Part shown: in pieces, positions 14,646-22,748 of the stretch
Layout of the letters: each line of letters opens with the position of its first letter
Numbering within the stretch: position 1 is the first letter of the stretch
Assembly: GCA_934476545.1 (NCBI GenBank)
Contig: CAKSOB010000012.1
Span: 1 to 25,707, forward strand
DNA length: 25,707 nt
Origin: an uncultured Eubacteriales bacterium
GTDB taxonomy: Bacteria; Bacillota; Clostridia; Oscillospirales; Acutalibacteraceae
Direction of reading: 5' to 3'
Position numbers and translations under genes: made by a program
The notes under the pieces: generated by a model
The model's database searches: none
What the model was told of the DNA's origin: nothing
The model's input: only the letters and a program-made list of their open reading frames with translations

Positions 14646-15551
14646 ATGAAGCAATATGATGTGGTGATTATCGGCGGTGGACCGGCAGGGTACAGCGCCG
14701 CTTTATACAGTGCCAGAGGGATGCTGTCCACTTTGGTGGTGAATCGTGGCGCAGATGGCGGACAGATGGTGAATACCCGACAGATTGACAATTACCCCGG
14801 TGCAGGCGTTGGCATGGGTGGTTGGGACTTGGGCGAGAAAATGAAAGACCAGGCGGTACAGTTTGGTGCAGAAATAAAGAATGGAACGGTGGCTTCGGTG
14901 GAACTGACCGGACAGCCCAAAACCGTAACCCTCTCCGACGGCGCAGAGATTACCGCCCGTGCTGTCATTTTGGCGATGGGCGCTTACCCTCGTCCATTAG
15001 GGGTGAAAGGCGAAGCGGAATTTCGAGGCAAGGGCGTTTCTTACTGCGCTACCTGCGACGGAATGTTCTTCCGCAAGAAAACCGTTGCGGTGGTGGGGGG
15101 CGGCGATACCGCCATTGAAGATGCCATGCTGCTTGCCAAAACTTGTGAGAAGGTGTACTTGATTCATCGGCGGGATACTTTTCGAGCAGCACCGGTGGAA
15201 GTGGAATTGGCAAAAAATACGGAAAATATCGAATTGGTGCTTTGCGATACCGTAGAGGAAATTTGCGGCGAGCAAAAAGTAACGGAAGTGAAGCTCCGTA
15301 GCGGTAGAGCCTTGGCAGTAGACGGTGTGTTTGTGGCGGTGGGAACCATTCCGGACACCGAGCTTGTCAAAGAACAAGTAACCTTAAACGCACAAGGCTA
15401 TGTGGTTGCCGACGAAACCACCAAGACCAACCTGCCCGGTGTATATGTGGCAGGGGACTTACGTGTAAAACCGCTGCGGCAGGTCATCACAGCAGCCTCC
15501 GACGGTGCTGTTGCTGCCACCCAAGCAGTTCGAGAATTGTTGGGGATTTAA
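14646..15551 (+). CDS. trxB: Thioredoxin-disulfide reductase
   Basis: TrxB moves electrons from NADPH through FAD and a redox disulfide to thioredoxin. The 301-residue protein has the FAD-binding motif GGGPAGYSAALYSAR near the N-terminus, the active-site CATC (C134, C137) within YCATCDG, the NADPH-binding GGGDTAIEDA, the HRRDTFRA segment whose arginines contact the NADPH phosphate, and the C-terminal GVYVAGDLR FAD motif. The ATG follows AGGAGGGA by 6 bases; an upstream extension of the frame would include the promoter and is rejected. It is transcribed alone; no thioredoxin gene is adjacent. The NADPH motifs speak against a ferredoxin-dependent form. Confidence 0.95.
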   Translation: MKQYDVVIIGGGPAGYSAALYSARGMLSTLVVNRGADGGQMVNTRQIDNYPGAGVGMGGWDLGEKMKDQAVQFGAEIKNGTVASVELTGQPKTVTLSDGAEITARAVILAMGAYPRPLGVKGEAEFRGKGVSYCATCDGMFFRKKTVAVVGGGDTAIEDAMLLAKTCEKVYLIHRRDTFRAAPVEVELAKNTENIELVLCDTVEEICGEQKVTEVKLRSGRALAVDGVFVAVGTIPDTELVKEQVTLNAQGYVVADETTKTNLPGVYVAGDLRVKPLRQVITAASDGAVAATQAVRELLGI

Positions 15552-15567
15552 AAAATAAACAAAAAGA

Positions 15568-15611
15568 AACTCCTCCAGGTGCAGTGGATTCCGCACTTGG
15601 AGGAGTTTTTT
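15568..15611. terminator. Bidirectional terminator between trxB and the acetyltransferase gene
   Basis: A 15-bp stem with one G-U/A-C position (15568-15582 with 15593-15607) and a 10-base loop. T runs follow on the plus strand (15605-15611) and, interrupted by one C, on the minus strand, so it can serve both convergent genes. Confidence 0.85.
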
Positions 15612-15635
15612 ATTCCATGGAATGATTTTTCCGAT

Positions 15636-16211
15636 TTAGAAAATAGAATCTTCTTCCGAGATAGAACGCAGTACCCGACAGGGATTGCCCACCGCAAGCA
15701 CATGGTCGGGCAGGTCGGTTGTCACCACGCTTTTTGCCCCAATAACCGTGTGAGAACCAATGGTCACGCCCGGGAGAATGGTTACATCGCCGCCAATCCA
15801 ACAGTGTTCCCCAATGGTGATGGGCAGTGCTTGCTCCAGTCCCGTTTCCCGTTCTTCCGCAAGGAGCGGATGATTTGCCGTATACATCCCGCAGTTAGGA
15901 CCGATGAAGCAATATGCTCCGATGGTAATAGGCGCACCGTCCATCAAGTAAGCGCCGTGGTTGAGAAACACGTTCTCCCCAATGAAGCAGTTATAGCCGT
16001 AATCTGCAAGGAAGGGGGAGAGAATGGTGGTGTTCTGCCCTCGGTGGGGCAATAGCTGACGAAGCAGCGCTTCTCTGGCAGTCTTATCTTTGGGAGCGGT
16101 TTGGTTCAACCGAAAGCACAGCTCCTCCGCATCCTCTCGCAGTTGCAGTAGTTCTGTGTCGGTGTTGGCATCGTACCAAAGTCCTCGGGCTGCTTTTTCT
16201 CGTTCCGTCAT
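15636..16211 (-). CDS. Sugar O-acetyltransferase, hexapeptide-repeat family (maltose/galactoside acetyltransferase-like)
   Basis: A trimeric left-handed beta-helix acetyltransferase using acetyl-CoA. The 191-residue protein has the N-terminal maltose-acetyltransferase domain (REKAARGLWYDANTDTELLQLRE), hexapeptide-repeat turns (ITIGAYCFIGPNCGMYTANHPL, ITIGEHCWIGGDVTILPGVTIG, HTVIGAKSVVTTDLP) and the usual end VGNPCRVLRSI. The histidine in TANHPL is at the position of the catalytic base. The ATG at 16211 follows the murC stop codon after one base (TAACATG), with only a weak AAGAAG upstream, so translation is probably coupled to murC. Its true acceptor is not known; such proteins are often given sugar names by default. 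Confidence 0.9.
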   Translation of the reverse strand: MTEREKAARGLWYDANTDTELLQLREDAEELCFRLNQTAPKDKTAREALLRQLLPHRGQNTTILSPFLADYGYNCFIGENVFLNHGAYLMDGAPITIGAYCFIGPNCGMYTANHPLLAEERETGLEQALPITIGEHCWIGGDVTILPGVTIGSHTVIGAKSVVTTDLPDHVLAVGNPCRVLRSISEEDSIF

Positions 16212-16212
16212 G

Positions 16213-17610
16213 TTAGGCGTTGGCTTCTTGCTTGCGGAATTTCTCCACAATCTCGTAAGCGCAGCGGTAAATATTGCCGCCGCCCAGTGTGATAATCAAA
16301 TCGCCCGGCTCAGCGCGTTCGGTCACATAGTCGCTGATGGTATCAAAGCTGTCCAGAACGATGGCGTTGTCCAGTTTGTCGGCCAAGTCTTGGCTGTATA
16401 CGTTATAAGTGTTGGTTTCCCGAACTGCCAAAATCTCTGTGAGAATCACATGGTCCGGAATGGACAGGGCTTTTACAAAGTCGTCCATCAGTAGAACAGT
16501 ACGGGAATAGGTGTGAGGCTGGAACACTGCCCAAACCTTTTGAAAGCCCATGCCCATAGCAGCAGACAGCGTTACTTGCAATTCGGTTGGGTGGTGCGCA
16601 AAGTCGTCGGCAACGGTAACGCCGTTGAACTTGCCCAGAATCTCAAAGCGGCGGTGTACACCGGTGAACTCATGGAGTCCCTTGGCAATGGCCTCCGGCG
16701 CTACGCCATAGTGATGACAGGCGGCGGCAGCCGCCAGAGAGTTCATCAGGTTGTGACGACCGGGAACCGCAAGAGAAACTTCGCACAGCGGAGTGCCATC
16801 CTTTACCAGTGTGTAGGTGTAGCCGAAGCGGTCATTTTGCACGATATTGACAGCACGGTAGTTGCAGTCTGCTCTGGTGCCGAAGGTGAGAATGTTTTTT
16901 TTCTTAATGCCTGCCACAGCCTTCATGGAGTTGGCATCGTCACCGTTTACAATCAAGGTGTCGGAGGTCAGCTCGGCAAATTTGTGGAAAGAAGCAATAA
17001 TGTTCTCGATGGTGCCAAAATACTCCAGATGGTCGCCGTCCACGTTGAGGATGACGGACAGAGTTGGGTGCAGGTGGAGGAAGGTATCCACATATTCGCA
17101 AGCCTCGCAAACAATCAGGTCGGACTTGCCCACACGAGCGTTGCTTTGCAGTAGCGGCAGCCGTCCGCCGATAACTGCGGTAGGGTCTTTTTCGCCGGTC
17201 ATTAAAATTTGGGTAATCATGGAGGTGGTGGAGGTTTTGCCATGGGTGCCGGAAACTGCAATGGCGTTTCCGTACCGGTGGGTCAGCAGCCCCAGCATAA
17301 CCGCCCGCTCAATGATGGGGATATTATGCTCGGAAGCCGCCAACAACTCCGGGTTGTCCTGCTTGACCGCAGCGGTGTAAACCACCAACTCTGCGCCCTC
17401 AATATTCTTGGCATCGTGTCCCATGGTAACGGGAATGCCGCAGCTTCGGATGCGATTCAGGTTTTCCGACTCATTGGTGTCAGAGCCGGTAACAAGATAT
17501 CCTTTGTCGTGCAGAATCTCTGCGATTGGACTCATGCCAGAACCGCCGATACCTATAAAATGGATGTGCTTTTTATGACTTAGTAAATCATGGAACTCGC
17601 AGCTTGCCAT
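16213..17610 (-). CDS. murC: UDP-N-acetylmuramate--L-alanine ligase
   Basis: MurC adds the first amino acid, L-alanine, to UDP-N-acetylmuramic acid in peptidoglycan synthesis, with ATP. The 465-residue protein has the N-terminal Rossmann-like domain with HFIGIGGSGMSPIAEIL, the ATP-binding loop SGTHGKTSTTSM, CEACEYVDTFL, LNVDGDHLEYF, the PGRHNLMNSLAAAA motif, the HRRFE segment and DDFAHHPTE. The ATG at 17610 follows AAGGAG by 8 bases; an upstream in-frame ATG at 17658 lies too close to the predicted transcript start. It is the first gene of a two-gene operon with the acetyltransferase and is divergent from dpaA. Confidence 0.97.
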   Translation of the reverse strand: MASCEFHDLLSHKKHIHFIGIGGSGMSPIAEILHDKGYLVTGSDTNESENLNRIRSCGIPVTMGHDAKNIEGAELVVYTAAVKQDNPELLAASEHNIPIIERAVMLGLLTHRYGNAIAVSGTHGKTSTTSMITQILMTGEKDPTAVIGGRLPLLQSNARVGKSDLIVCEACEYVDTFLHLHPTLSVILNVDGDHLEYFGTIENIIASFHKFAELTSDTLIVNGDDANSMKAVAGIKKKNILTFGTRADCNYRAVNIVQNDRFGYTYTLVKDGTPLCEVSLAVPGRHNLMNSLAAAAACHHYGVAPEAIAKGLHEFTGVHRRFEILGKFNGVTVADDFAHHPTELQVTLSAAMGMGFQKVWAVFQPHTYSRTVLLMDDFVKALSIPDHVILTEILAVRETNTYNVYSQDLADKLDNAIVLDSFDTISDYVTERAEPGDLIITLGGGNIYRCAYEIVEKFRKQEANA

Positions 17611-17662
17611 AGTTTGATTACTCCTTGTAAAAAATCTATTACAACGTATTGATAACAACAGT

Positions 17663-17691
17663 AGTATACCACAATTTTACACGAATTTCAT
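17663..17691 (-). promoter_or_regulatory. Predicted sigma-A promoter of murC
   Basis: On the minus strand an extended -10, TGG-TATACT (hexamer 17668-17663), lies about 53 bases before the start codon; the -35 position 17 bases upstream reads ATGAAA, a weak match. Confidence 0.6.
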
Positions 17692-17769
17692 TAAGAAATT
17701 GAAAACGCCTAGGGAAATTTTCAAAAGCCTTCCGCAAACCGGAACTTGTTTATTTTTGCAAAGAGGGGT

Positions 17770-17798
17770 CACACCGATTCCGGTTTCGCCATACTATA
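17770..17798 (+). promoter_or_regulatory. Predicted sigma-K (mother cell) promoter of dpaA-dpaB
   Basis: CACA (17770-17773), 16 bases, CATACTATA (17790-17798). This fits the known late mother-cell sigma-K consensus (MACM, 16-17 bases, CATANNNTA). It lies 44 bases before the dpaA start. The dipicolinate synthase operon is sigma-K controlled in B. subtilis. A TATAAT overlaps at 17795-17800 but has no usable -35. Confidence 0.6.
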
Positions 17799-17842
17799 AT
17801 CGTAACTCCCGTTACTTTGGGGTGAGAAAGGTTGGATTGGTT

Positions 17843-18697
17843 ATGAAAGATTGCAGAGGCTTTGCGGTTTGCGGCGGCGATAAACGGCAGCTTTATGCAG
17901 CCCGTGCATTGGCAAAGGACGGCTACGACGTGGCATTGTGGGGCTTGCAGGACGACAGAATGCAGTTGCCCACCCTGCCCATGGAATCCCTGCTGCGGCA
18001 GTGCGACTGCTTTTTGCTGCCCATGCCGGTAACGGTGGACGGTACCACATTGTTTGCGCCGGAGAGCAGCCTGCCCTTGTCCTTGACTGATGGGTTGGCA
18101 GTCCGTCTGGCAGGGAAGCGAGTGTTTGCCGGCATGGCAAGCCGATTGGTTCAGGCGGATGTCCGTTGGAAGCAGGTAGAGGTACAGGACTATGGTACCT
18201 CCGAGCAATTTGCCATTCCCAACGGATGGTTAACGGCAGAGGGCGCATTGGCTTTGGCGATTTCTCATTCGCCCAAAACCATTTGGAAAAGCCGCTGCTT
18301 GGTCACCGGCTACGGGCGTATCGGTCGGGTGTTGGCGAAGTTGCTGCGGGACTTGGGAGCAGAGGTGTGGGTCGCCGTACGGAATCCTACGGTTTTCACG
18401 CAAATTCATTGTGACGGCTACCATGCCCTTTTCTTAGAGCAGCTTTCCGCTGAGACTTCCTTTGATTTTATCTTCAATACCATTCCCAGTCCCATCTTCA
18501 CCAAACGACTGCTGGCGCACCTGCCCATAGACTGCACCGCCATGGAACTGGCATCCGCTCCCTTTGGCTTTGACTTTGCGGCAGCGGAACGACTGGGCGT
18601 TTCGGTGATCAAAGGCTCCGGCTTGCCGGGACGATTTTCTCCACAACGAGCAGGGGAGATCACAAAAGAAACTATTTTAACCATGTTAAAGGAGTGA
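17843..18697 (+). CDS. dpaA: Dipicolinate synthase subunit A
   Basis: DpaA with DpaB converts a lysine-pathway intermediate (dihydroxytetrahydrodipicolinate) to dipicolinic acid, which is loaded into the spore core; it acts in the mother cell. The 284-residue protein starts with FAVCGGDKRQLYAARAL, has LLPMPVTVDGTTLFAP in the first domain, and a Rossmann nucleotide-binding motif VTGYGRIGRVLAKLLRDLGA from about residue 152, then FNTIPSPIF and ELASAPFGFDF, all typical of SpoVFA. The ATG at 17843 was chosen by homology to the family N-terminus; the ribosome binding site (AAAGG, 11 bases upstream) is modest and a TTG at 17837 is possible. dpaB follows after 6 bases. Confidence 0.93.
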   Translation: MKDCRGFAVCGGDKRQLYAARALAKDGYDVALWGLQDDRMQLPTLPMESLLRQCDCFLLPMPVTVDGTTLFAPESSLPLSLTDGLAVRLAGKRVFAGMASRLVQADVRWKQVEVQDYGTSEQFAIPNGWLTAEGALALAISHSPKTIWKSRCLVTGYGRIGRVLAKLLRDLGAEVWVAVRNPTVFTQIHCDGYHALFLEQLSAETSFDFIFNTIPSPIFTKRLLAHLPIDCTAMELASAPFGFDFAAAERLGVSVIKGSGLPGRFSPQRAGEITKETILTMLKE

Positions 18698-18703
18698 GTA
18701 CCT

Positions 18704-19276
18704 TTGAAACAGACCATAGGGTTTGCAATGTGCGGCTCTTTCTGTACCTTTCGCAAGGCGGTAGAGCAGCTTGAAAAATTAGTAGAAGCAGGGTATTCGG
18801 TGCTGCCGGTCATGTCGGGGACAGCCTATGGCAGCGATACCCGATTTGGAAAGGCAGCGGATTGGATTGCACAAATCGAAACGCTGTGCGGCAGACCGAT
18901 CATCCATACCATTGTGGATGCAGAGCCCATCGGTCCCAAGCGGTTGGTGGATGTGATGGCGGTATGTCCCTGCACCGGCAACACGGCGGCAAAGCTCGCC
19001 CATGGCATTACGGATACCCCGGTGACCATGGCGGTAAAGTCTAGTTTGCGGAACCAAATTCCCGTGGTGCTGACCATGGCAACCAACGACGCCCTGTCCG
19101 GTTCGGCGCAGAATATTGGGCGGTTGATGAACACAAAGCATCTCTATTTTACCCCTATGGGGCAGGATGATGTGGTGAAGAAACCGACCTCCGTCATTGC
19201 GGATTTTACCAGGCTGCAAGAAGCCATTGAAGGGGCGTTGCGAGGGGAGCAGGTACAGCCGTTGCTGCGTGCTTGA
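18704..19276 (+). CDS. dpaB: Dipicolinate synthase subunit B (flavoprotein)
   Basis: The partner subunit of DpaA, of the Dfp-like flavoprotein fold. The 190-residue protein has GFAMCGSFCTFRKAVEQLEKL at the start, then PVMSGTAYGSDTRFG, the VCPCTGNTAAKLAHGITDTPV binding-site segment, ATNDALSGSAQNIGRLMN and FTPMGQDDVVKKPTS, which is the usual SpoVFB pattern. It starts at a TTG 9 bases after AAAGGAG; there is no in-frame ATG before the conserved glycine-rich start. In B. subtilis asd and dapG follow this pair; here the operon seems to end, as a new promoter starts 40 bases downstream. No clear terminator is seen. Confidence 0.93.
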   Translation: MKQTIGFAMCGSFCTFRKAVEQLEKLVEAGYSVLPVMSGTAYGSDTRFGKAADWIAQIETLCGRPIIHTIVDAEPIGPKRLVDVMAVCPCTGNTAAKLAHGITDTPVTMAVKSSLRNQIPVVLTMATNDALSGSAQNIGRLMNTKHLYFTPMGQDDVVKKPTSVIADFTRLQEAIEGALRGEQVQPLLRA

Positions 19277-19315
19277 CAAAATTTTCCGAAAACGCCTCTA
19301 TTTTTAGGGAATTGC

Positions 19316-19344
19316 TTGTAATGGCTTTGTGACTATGGTACAAT
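19316..19344 (+). promoter_or_regulatory. Sigma-A promoter of the zinc-ribbon protein gene
   Basis: TTGTAA (19316-19321), exactly 17 bases, TACAAT (19339-19344) with an extended -10 TGG (19336-19338). About 38 bases before the start codon. Confidence 0.8.
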
Positions 19345-19382
19345 AACGGTATTCTAAAAAGGATAGAAGGAAAGAAAAGGAA

Positions 19383-19898
19383 GTGACCCCTTTGCAGTAT
19401 TGTCCGAATTGCCATACGCTCACCGAGGCGGCGACCTGTCCTGATTGTCAGGGACAAACACAAGCGCCCCAGCTCGCCGACCATGTGTTGCTCCGTCGGG
19501 ATGCAGAATCCAATATCAACCGCTTGTGCGCCGGTCTTTGCGAACAGGATATTGCGTTTTGGGAGGAGGGAACCCCCGCCTCTATGACCGCAGCCTTGAC
19601 CAAGGGCTTTAACAGTCAGGTTAGCGTGTTGGTGCCTTACAAGGACTATGCTGCGGCAAAAGCAGTGGAGGACAGCTTGACTTTTGCTGCGCCTCGATCC
19701 AAGAAAGAACCAAAGGCAAAGAAAACCACAACTGCCGCCCAAAGTACAGCCGATGCGGAAGAGGAAGAGGAAATCAGTCCGGTGAAGAAAAAACTGGGCA
19801 AATTGCTTCTGGTGCTTTCGGTGTTGGCGGCAGCGGCGTTGGTAGTGCTTGGTTCCGACTGGATCATTGGCATGGTGAAGGGGGTACTCCCGCAATAA
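19383..19898 (+). CDS. Zinc-ribbon membrane protein of unknown function (DUF2007-like)
   Basis: Not recognised as a named gene. The 171-residue protein starts with a zinc ribbon of two CxxC knuckles (YCPNC and TCPDC, cysteines 7, 10, 19, 22). Then comes a ferredoxin-like segment (about 32-98: DHVLLRRDAESNINRLCAGL, then SVLVPYKDYAAAKAVEDSL) resembling the small DUF2007 signal-transducing family. A charged, low-complexity linker (about 100-137, rich in Lys, Ala and Glu) leads to one membrane helix (about 142-166) and a short tail. It should face the cytoplasm, anchored by the C-terminal helix. The start is a GTG at 19383 or a TTG at 19392; the TTG is better spaced from AAAAGGAAG. It has its own strong promoter and lies alone between dpaB and the sulfhydrylase. 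Confidence 0.75.
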   Translation: MTPLQYCPNCHTLTEAATCPDCQGQTQAPQLADHVLLRRDAESNINRLCAGLCEQDIAFWEEGTPASMTAALTKGFNSQVSVLVPYKDYAAAKAVEDSLTFAAPRSKKEPKAKKTTTAAQSTADAEEEEEISPVKKKLGKLLLVLSVLAAAALVVLGSDWIIGMVKGVLPQ

Positions 19899-19974
19899 TT
19901 CTATCTCAAACGAATGAACATGCCGATTTTTATAATAAATATGCAGAAGCTGCAACAGAAAGGACGTTATCACA

Positions 19975-21249
19975 ATGAGTCATTACAGACCGGATACCGT
20001 TTGTATCCATGCAGGATACACCCCAAAGAACGGGGAGCCAAGAGTTCTGCCCATCGTGCAGAGCACCACATATTTGTATGAGAGCGCCGACGAAATGGGC
20101 GCGCTGTTTGATTTGGAAAAGCCAGGCTTTTTCTACACCCGCCTTGCAAACCCAACCCTGGATGCGGTAGAGCAAAAAATCGCAGCGATGGAAGGCGGCG
20201 TTGGTGCTATGGTAACTTCTTCCGGTCAGGCGGCTTCGTTCCTGTCCGTGTTCAACATCTGCCAAGCAGGGGATCACGTTGTATGTTCCAGCGCTATCTA
20301 CGGCGGTACCTTCAACCTGTTCTACAAGACTATGTCGGAAATGGGCATTGAGTTCACCTTTGTTTCTCCGGAGGCATCCAAAGAAGAGCTGTGCGCTGCG
20401 TTCAAAGAGAACACTCGTTGTATGTTTGCAGAGTCCATTGCAAATCCATCCCTGATTGTTACCGACATTCAATTATTTGCAGATGTTGCGCACGTTCACG
20501 GTGTTCCGCTGATTGTGGACAATACCTTCCCAACGCCAATCAACTTCCGCCCAATCGAATTTGGTGCAGATATTGTCATCCATTCCACCACCAAGTACAT
20601 GGACGGTCACGCAACCCAAACCGGCGGCGTGATTGTGGACAGCGGCAACTTCAACTGGGATAACGGCAAATATCCGGAACTGACCACCCCGGACGAGTCT
20701 TACCACGGTGTTATTTACACCGAGCGGTTCGGTAAGGCAGCGTACATCACAAAGGCTCGTACCCACCTGATGCGGGACATCGGCGCACAGGCGGCGCCGC
20801 AGAACGCTTTCCTGCTGAACTTGGGCTTGGAAACACTGGCACTGCGGATGGAGCGCCACTGCTCCAATGCCCAAAAGGTGGCAGAATACTTAGTGAACCA
20901 CCCGAAGGTAAGCTGGGTAAACTATCCGGGCTTGAAGGAGAACCCACACTATGAGCTGGCGCAAAAGCTGATGCCAAACGGCACCTGCGGCGTAGTTTCC
21001 TTTGGCATTGCAGGCGGCAGAGAGAGCGCTGTCACCTTCATGGATTCCTTGGAATTGGCTTCTGTTGTAACCCACGTTGCAGATCTGCGCACCTGCGTGC
21101 TGCACCCGGCAAGTACCACCCACCGTCAGCTTTCCGACGAACAGCTGAAGGAAGCCGGCGTTAGCCCGGACTTGGTTCGTCTGTCTGTCGGCATTGAGAA
21201 TCCACAGGATATTATTGAGGATTTGGAGCAAGCCTTGGCAAAGGTATAA
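19975..21249 (+). CDS. metY: O-acetylhomoserine sulfhydrylase (Cys/Met metabolism PLP enzyme)
   Basis: A PLP enzyme that makes homocysteine (or a thioether) from O-acetylhomoserine and sulfide for methionine synthesis. The 424-residue length, the FFYTRLANPTLDAVEQKIAAMEGG segment and the long insert around DSGNFNWDNGKYPELTTPDESYHG favour the sulfhydrylase over the shorter cystathionine gamma-synthase and methionine gamma-lyase. The PLP lysine is K207 in HSTTKYMDGHA; SSGQAA and VDNTFPTP are the other cofactor-binding motifs, and RLSVGIE is near the end. The ATG follows AAAGGA by about 10 bases. A TATAAT at 19931-19936 may be its -10, without a clear -35. A terminator follows at 21287-21314. Confidence 0.92.
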   Translation: MSHYRPDTVCIHAGYTPKNGEPRVLPIVQSTTYLYESADEMGALFDLEKPGFFYTRLANPTLDAVEQKIAAMEGGVGAMVTSSGQAASFLSVFNICQAGDHVVCSSAIYGGTFNLFYKTMSEMGIEFTFVSPEASKEELCAAFKENTRCMFAESIANPSLIVTDIQLFADVAHVHGVPLIVDNTFPTPINFRPIEFGADIVIHSTTKYMDGHATQTGGVIVDSGNFNWDNGKYPELTTPDESYHGVIYTERFGKAAYITKARTHLMRDIGAQAAPQNAFLLNLGLETLALRMERHCSNAQKVAEYLVNHPKVSWVNYPGLKENPHYELAQKLMPNGTCGVVSFGIAGGRESAVTFMDSLELASVVTHVADLRTCVLHPASTTHRQLSDEQLKEAGVSPDLVRLSVGIENPQDIIEDLEQALAKV

Positions 21250-21286
21250 AAAAGTTGCTCTTTGCGAATTTATACATTTTGAGAGA

Positions 21287-21314
21287 AAGCTGTGCAGCAA
21301 TGCGCGGCTTTTTT
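21287..21314 (+). terminator. Terminator after the O-acetylhomoserine sulfhydrylase gene
   Basis: A 9-bp stem with two G-U pairs (21287-21295 with 21302-21310), a 6-base loop and six T. Confidence 0.85.
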
Positions 21315-21378
21315 CTATTAGAAAAATCCCTGCATTTTGCCGGAAATTCCGCCCTTTAGCAGCGTATGTTTTTTCATT

Positions 21379-21413
21379 TTGTTAATGCTTTTTCACCCTT
21401 TTTGTGCTATAAT
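21379..21413 (+). promoter_or_regulatory. Predicted promoter of the yfmF-yfmH-lgt-folD cluster
   Basis: TATAAT (21408-21413) with an extended -10 TGC (21405-21407). The -35 position at 17 bases reads ATGCTT; a better TTGTTA (21379-21384) is 23 bases away. The extended -10 probably carries most of the recognition. Confidence 0.6.
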
Positions 21414-21464
21414 AAAACAGTATATGGTTTGTACCATAGGACTTCATTTTAGGAGATGATAGTT

Positions 21465-22748
21465 ATGACGCAATACAGAAGCAATTCCATCTGTGATAGC
21501 GTTACGTTTCACAGCATAAAAGATACCAGATTTAAGACCATGCGGATGTCCGTTCACTTCCTCATTCCCTTGGAGCAAAAGTCCGCAGCAGCCAACGCAC
21601 TGCTGCCGTTTTTGCTGACCAGAGCTTGCAAGGATTATCCGGACTACACTGCTTTGAGTAAGCGTTTGGCAGAGCTGTACGGTGCCTCTGTCAGTGCCGA
21701 GGTCGGCAAGATGGGCGATGTGCAGGTGCTGACACTTACCGCAGTTGGCATTGCAGACCGCTATTGCTTTGGTGGCGAGCAGATTTCCGCCGAGTTGGCA
21801 GCGCTCCTGTGCCAAATGGTGTTTGAGCCGCCGTTTGACGAGGATGGCAACTTCCGTCAGGAGGACTTCCGCCAAGAGAAGCGCCAGACCTTGGAGAACA
21901 TCGAGGCAGAGTTTAACGACAAGCGCTCCTATGCAAAGCTGCGTTGCGAGCAGATCATGTGTGCAGACGAGCCTTACGGCATCGGTCGCTATGGCACCAA
22001 GGAAGATGTGACCGCTCTGACACGAGAGGAACTGAAAACGGCTTGGGAATCCCTCATCCGCAGCGCAAGAGTGGAAGTGATGGTTTCCGGTAACTGCGAG
22101 CCGGAGGCAGCGGCAGAGGATTTCCGCAAGGCGTTTCAAGCACAGAACCGTGCGCCTCGCAATGATTTTGAAACCAAAGTTGTTCTGCAAGCCGGCGAAG
22201 TAAAAGATGTAACCGAGCCGATGCAGGTGGCACAGTCCAAGCTGGTGATGGGCTTCCGTACCGGAACCCAACCGGATACTCCGGAAACCATGCAAATGCG
22301 CCTGATGTGCGCCATGTTGGGCGGCACCCCTCACTCTAAGCTGTTCCTGAACGTGCGGGAAAAATTGAGCCTTTGCTATTATTGCTCCTCTCAGTACAAT
22401 ACCCAAAAGGGCATCATGCTGATTCAGAGCGGCGTAGAAACCAAGAACATGGAAGCTGCCAAGACCGAGATCCTCAAGCAGCTGGCAGAGATGCAGGCAG
22501 GCAACTTTACCGAGGAAGAAATGATATCCGCAAAGCTGTCTGTGAGCAACAGCTACCGCACCGTAGGCGACTACCTGAGCGGCATGGAGCAGTGGTACTT
22601 GGGTCAGGTATTCCGCAAAGATGTGGTAACACCGGAGGACTCCGTAAAAGAACTGCAAGCGGTTACTCGTCAGCAGGTAATTGATGCGGCAAACCGTGTG
22701 ACATTGGATACAATTTATCGTTTGGCAGGAAGTGAGGGGAACGCATAA
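21465..22748 (+). CDS. yfmF: M16 peptidase-like protein YfmF (non-catalytic partner)
   Basis: An M16-family protein of 427 residues, the counterpart of B. subtilis YmfF, which current annotation links to EF-P modification. It has the M16 fold pattern (LLPFLLTRACKDYPDYTALSKRLAELYGASV early; GGTPHSKLFLNVREKLSLCYYCSS in the C-terminal half) but lacks the HxxEH zinc motif, so it should be the inactive subunit of a heterodimer with YfmH. The ATG at 21465 has AGGAG 9 bases upstream; an in-frame ATG at 21456 directly abuts the AGGAG and is rejected. Its TAA overlaps the yfmH ATG by one base, which implies coupled translation. Confidence 0.9.
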   Translation: MTQYRSNSICDSVTFHSIKDTRFKTMRMSVHFLIPLEQKSAAANALLPFLLTRACKDYPDYTALSKRLAELYGASVSAEVGKMGDVQVLTLTAVGIADRYCFGGEQISAELAALLCQMVFEPPFDEDGNFRQEDFRQEKRQTLENIEAEFNDKRSYAKLRCEQIMCADEPYGIGRYGTKEDVTALTREELKTAWESLIRSARVEVMVSGNCEPEAAAEDFRKAFQAQNRAPRNDFETKVVLQAGEVKDVTEPMQVAQSKLVMGFRTGTQPDTPETMQMRLMCAMLGGTPHSKLFLNVREKLSLCYYCSSQYNTQKGIMLIQSGVETKNMEAAKTEILKQLAEMQAGNFTEEEMISAKLSVSNSYRTVGDYLSGMEQWYLGQVFRKDVVTPEDSVKELQAVTRQQVIDAANRVTLDTIYRLAGSEGNA

